Assembly (NCBI GenBank): GCA_900549625.1
Contig: URPE01000008.1
Coordinates: forward strand, 1-36,088
Reading direction: 5' to 3'
DNA length: 36,088 nt
From: an uncultured Mycoplasmatota bacterium
GTDB lineage: Bacteria > Bacillota_I > Bacilli_A > RF39 > UBA660
Notes under the pieces: model-generated
Databases searched by the model: none
The model's input: only the letters and a program-made list of their open reading frames with translations
Told to the model about the DNA's origin: nothing
Part shown: positions 34,018 through 36,088 of the stretch, piece after piece
Position numbering within the stretch: the first letter of the stretch is position 1
How the letters are laid out: each line of letters opens with the position of its first letter
Made by a program: the position numbers and the translations under genes

Positions 34018-34623
34018 TTAATCATTTTGATATGTTTCTAAGTCATCAATTATATTTTCAATTTCATGATATATTTTAAAAATATTTTTTCTTCTTTTTA
34101 TTATATTTTTAAGTCTATTGATTCTTCCTAATATTTTGCCATGCTTTTCAATTTCTTGATTTAAGAAATATTTAATTGGGTAATCTCTCTTTACTGCTCG
34201 TATAAAGCATTTTATTATTCCAGTTCTTTTAACTATTATAGTCCCTTTTAATAATGTTATTGGTTTAATATCATAGATTACATTACCTTCAATTAAAGCC
34301 TTTTTATTTTTACTTTTGATAAAATCTAATATGTCATTATAGCAATTTATAAATTCCCCACCTTCACATATTTTTCCATATTTATTTTTTAATAAATCTT
34401 TTATTTCAGTTAAATATTTATCATCAACAACTTTATCAGTTGGCATTTCATATAATCTATCACAATTAATTACTATATAATCTTCATCATCAATATATTT
34501 TAGTGTACTTGTTGTTTTACCAGAACCTTTTGTTCCAATAACATTTATTACATCATCATCAGTAAGTTTCTTTATATAGTCTTTTCTATCTATAAATAAA
34601 TATAATTTTGATTTCTTTGACAT
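34018..34623 (-). CDS. P-loop NTPase/kinase-like protein
   Basis: 201 residues with a clear Walker A, GTKGSGKTT (30-38), after a short beta-strand (DVINVIG). Residues about 100-125 (IKSKNKKALIEGNVIYDI) fit a second strand with acidic residue before a loop, as in small nucleotide or RNA kinases. The C-terminal third is Lys/Arg-rich and helical. Substrate unknown. The flanking 33884-34017 has a small ATGTGT/ACACAT hairpin and no gene. Confidence 0.65.
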   Translation of the reverse strand: MSKKSKLYLFIDRKDYIKKLTDDDVINVIGTKGSGKTTSTLKYIDDEDYIVINCDRLYEMPTDKVVDDKYLTEIKDLLKNKYGKICEGGEFINCYNDILDFIKSKNKKALIEGNVIYDIKPITLLKGTIIVKRTGIIKCFIRAVKRDYPIKYFLNQEIEKHGKILGRINRLKNIIKRRKNIFKIYHEIENIIDDLETYQND

Positions 34624-34666
34624 ATAACCACAACCTGTAATTATTATATCACATTCATAATACCTT

Positions 34667-35098
34667 TTAATCTTGAAGTAACTTATTTGAATCTTTTTTC
34701 TCTTTCTCTAACTCTTTTAAACTTTTCTTTGGTGTTGGTAGAACTTCTAGCATAGTACCACCTGCTTCTTTAATTGCTTTTCTTACTATTTTACCAATTT
34801 CGTAGTGAACTGAATTTGCAGTATATTCATTATCTACTTTATCTCTTTTTAATTTAGCATCAGTTTGAGCAATTCTAAATATATTATCTGCTAATTCTTC
34901 GCTACCCATGTTATCTAATATATCTTCTCTATATCTTAGCTTCTTCCTTTTAAAAATATCATCTGCTGTTTCACCATTATAAAGCCCCTTATATCCTGCA
35001 TTATGAAATCTAGCTAAATCTTTTACTCCACTATTAACTGCTGTTTTATTTAAATTATAATTTCCTTTTCTTGCTTGATTTCTTCGATATAGTCTTTT
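34667..35098 (-). pseudogene. dinD: C-terminal fragment of DinD-like damage-inducible protein
   Basis: About 143 residues from NQARKGNYNL onward match the C-terminal half of DinD: FHNAGYKGLYNG, ILDNMGSEELADNIFR, QTDAKLKRD and VGRK-like IGKIVRKAIKEAGGTMLEVLPTP. The N-terminal half of DinD is absent. The reading frame instead continues upstream into a sensor-kinase N-terminus of different base composition. The real gene probably continues in the organism's genome beyond a misjoined point. Confidence 0.8.
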
Positions 35099-35110
35099 CC
35101 CATTGTTCAG
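35085..35110. other. Probable chimeric junction
   Basis: Sequence changes abruptly here from AT-rich DNA with low-GC codons (DinD C-terminus) to GC-rich DNA (sensor kinase and solute-binding protein). The in-frame joining of two unrelated protein families is best explained by assembly or amplification error; an integration event is less likely. Confidence 0.75.
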
Positions 35111-35347
35111 AATTCGGAATTCCACTCCGTATTCCTGCTTTGCCTCCAGGATCCATTTATGGGAAAGAATAGTCTGATTTTCCAGGTAAGCTACACAGGA
35201 ATTTCCATTATTCAAAAATCGCTCGTAACTGTTGCGCGCAAGTCCCCGCTCAAAAATCACAAGACTGGCAGCCGCCATCAGGATCAGGATTCCGCTTGTG
35301 ATCAACGTAGAAAATAGTGTCATTTGCCTGTGCAGCTTTTTAAACAT
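35099..35347 (-). CDS. N-terminal fragment of a sensor kinase-type membrane protein
   Basis: About 83 residues from ATG 35347 (MFKKLHRQMTLFSTLITSG), preceded by GGAGAGTTTAAG. One membrane span (about 13-33) leads to an extracellular sensing segment with a YLENQTILSHKWI helix and EYGVEFRILNNG. This is the N-terminal layout of Lachnospiraceae-type histidine kinases. The remainder is lost at the junction near 35,095. Kinase domains are not visible here, so the identification rests on the N-terminus and the neighbouring solute-binding protein. Confidence 0.55.
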
Positions 35348-35462
35348 CTTAAACTCTCCATACTGCGTCATAGCTTCTGCTTTGCAAACTTCTATGGCGT
35401 TTCTTCCTATTTGCTATTTTATTTTTATATTCTGTTTATTTCGTCATTTTCCAACTGCCGGA

Positions 35463-36088
35463 TTATTCCGCCAGATACAGGTTCACCTGCTGTATCACCG
35501 CATTTACAGCCTCATCAAGGCCGATTTCTCCATTCAGGTAGCGCACTCCGTTCTCGCAGACTGCACTGGTGATGATCGCATTGTCCAGGATCGGGGTTGT
35601 CAGTGTTTTGCCCAGCTGTTTAAATGCCTCCACTTTATCTGCTGACGGCACCTTTATCTCATAATACAGCTCCTGTCCAGTCACACTGCTGCTTCCTCCG
35701 GAAGCCAACACCTTGCCTTCTTCCCCCTGGTTCCAGTAATCCGCTCCATCGTACACCTTCTCCACAACCGGCAAGCCATCACTCTTTGACAGAAGCTGTC
35801 CTTCCTCAGAAAACAGATACTGCACAAATTCCAGAGCTTTGTCCTTCTCTGAGGATTTGGAACTAACGCCGATCTTATTTATGGGAATATAGCAGTTGGA
35901 TACCTGCCCATTCCAAAGCTTATACTCCTGATTTTCCAGCAGATCACCAAAAGATGTCACAGTTGCAAAATCATAGGGTGAAAAAACGCCGCCTACTGCA
36001 AACAAGCTTGTTCCGGAAAAGGCTGCAACATTTTCCCCTGCAATTCCATAGCTCCGGTCATACTCTGGCGCCTGGCTGTCATCAAAAG
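35463..36088 (-). CDS. ABC transporter extracellular solute-binding protein (family 1), C-terminal part
   Basis: About 207 residues of the C-terminal part; the frame stays open to the window edge, so the N-terminus and lipoprotein signal are beyond 36,088. Marks are AAFSGTSLFAVGGVFSPYDF near the start, then CYIPINKIGVSSKSSEKDKALEFVQYLFSEEGQ, which is the typical end lobe of sugar- or peptide-binding lipoproteins. The tail reads YLNGEIGLDEAVNAVIQQVNLYLAE. GC content and codon use are far from the rest of the window. It ends 115 bases before the sensor kinase start, a common pairing in Lachnospiraceae. Confidence 0.8.
   Translation of the reverse strand, partial: FDDSQAPEYDRSYGIAGENVAAFSGTSLFAVGGVFSPYDFATVTSFGDLLENQEYKLWNGQVSNCYIPINKIGVSSKSSEKDKALEFVQYLFSEEGQLLSKSDGLPVVEKVYDGADYWNQGEEGKVLASGGSSSVTGQELYYEIKVPSADKVEAFKQLGKTLTTPILDNAIITSAVCENGVRYLNGEIGLDEAVNAVIQQVNLYLAE

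Noticed and set aside
1..36088. CRISPR arrays, tRNA or rRNA genes, insertion sequences
   Set aside because: No regularly spaced repeats, no cloverleaf sequence and no transposase were recognised.
35099..36088. GC-rich right end as a horizontally acquired island
   Set aside because: The break lies inside a frame with both genes truncated and no integrase or repeat at the border, which fits a misassembly better.

Overview
The window is a low-GC, Firmicutes/Bacilli-type chromosome segment. The signs are AT-rich DNA, three T-box riboswitches, the dnaG-rpoD-trmK order, RNase HIII, an LPXTG-like sorting signal and SipW-type signal peptides. The gene mix resembles uncultured gut Bacilli of the RF39/Erysipelotrichia kind, but that placement is inference. 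The last ~1 kb (from about 35,095) has much higher GC and Lachnospiraceae-like genes. It is joined inside an open reading frame, so I read it as a probable assembly chimera.

Left part (120-13,820, all minus strand): three T-box-controlled translation operons. The Ser T-box (specifier TCT) precedes an HD hydrolase of the MESH1/SpoT type, serS and a RdgB/HAM1-like gene. The Thr T-box (ACT) precedes an unknown 176-residue gene and a ThrRS without a TGS domain. The Asn T-box (AAC) precedes asnS-aspS-gatC-gatA-gatB. A kinase-fold gene and mutM lie between these operons, each with its own promoter.

Centre (13,821-22,850): a surface-display region. Two paralogous secreted proteins end in the same C-type-lectin/DUF6273-like domain. 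Their last ~25-40 codons look like variable regions of a diversity-generating retroelement (DGR): codon positions 1 and 2 differ while the third-position pyrimidine is kept, and the stretch is GC-rich in an AT-rich gene. No reverse transcriptase or template repeat lies in the window, so these would be targets acted on in trans. The first protein's promoter has perfect -35 and -10 boxes separated by a spacer containing ten G residues, which points to slipped-strand phase variation. Between the two targets sit a type IV pilus/competence-type ATPase (GspE/PilB), a prepilin peptidase and a GspF/PilC platform protein, but no pilin gene. A candidate small RNA and two operator-like palindromes are in the intergenic DNA.

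Right part (22,851-32,400): housekeeping genes: trmK-rpoD-dnaG (the sigma factor carries two region-1.1-like domains), trxA-cvpA, rnhC and holA. Among them are a thioester-domain-like cell-wall protein and two divergent small membrane proteins. From 32,438 to about 35,095 there is a small accessory cluster: an ADP-ribosyltransferase-like protein, a YhcG/DUF1016 nuclease, a P-loop NTPase and the C-terminal part of DinD.

The most notable candidate system is a phase-variable promoter driving a DGR-target lectin beside a pilus assembly module.
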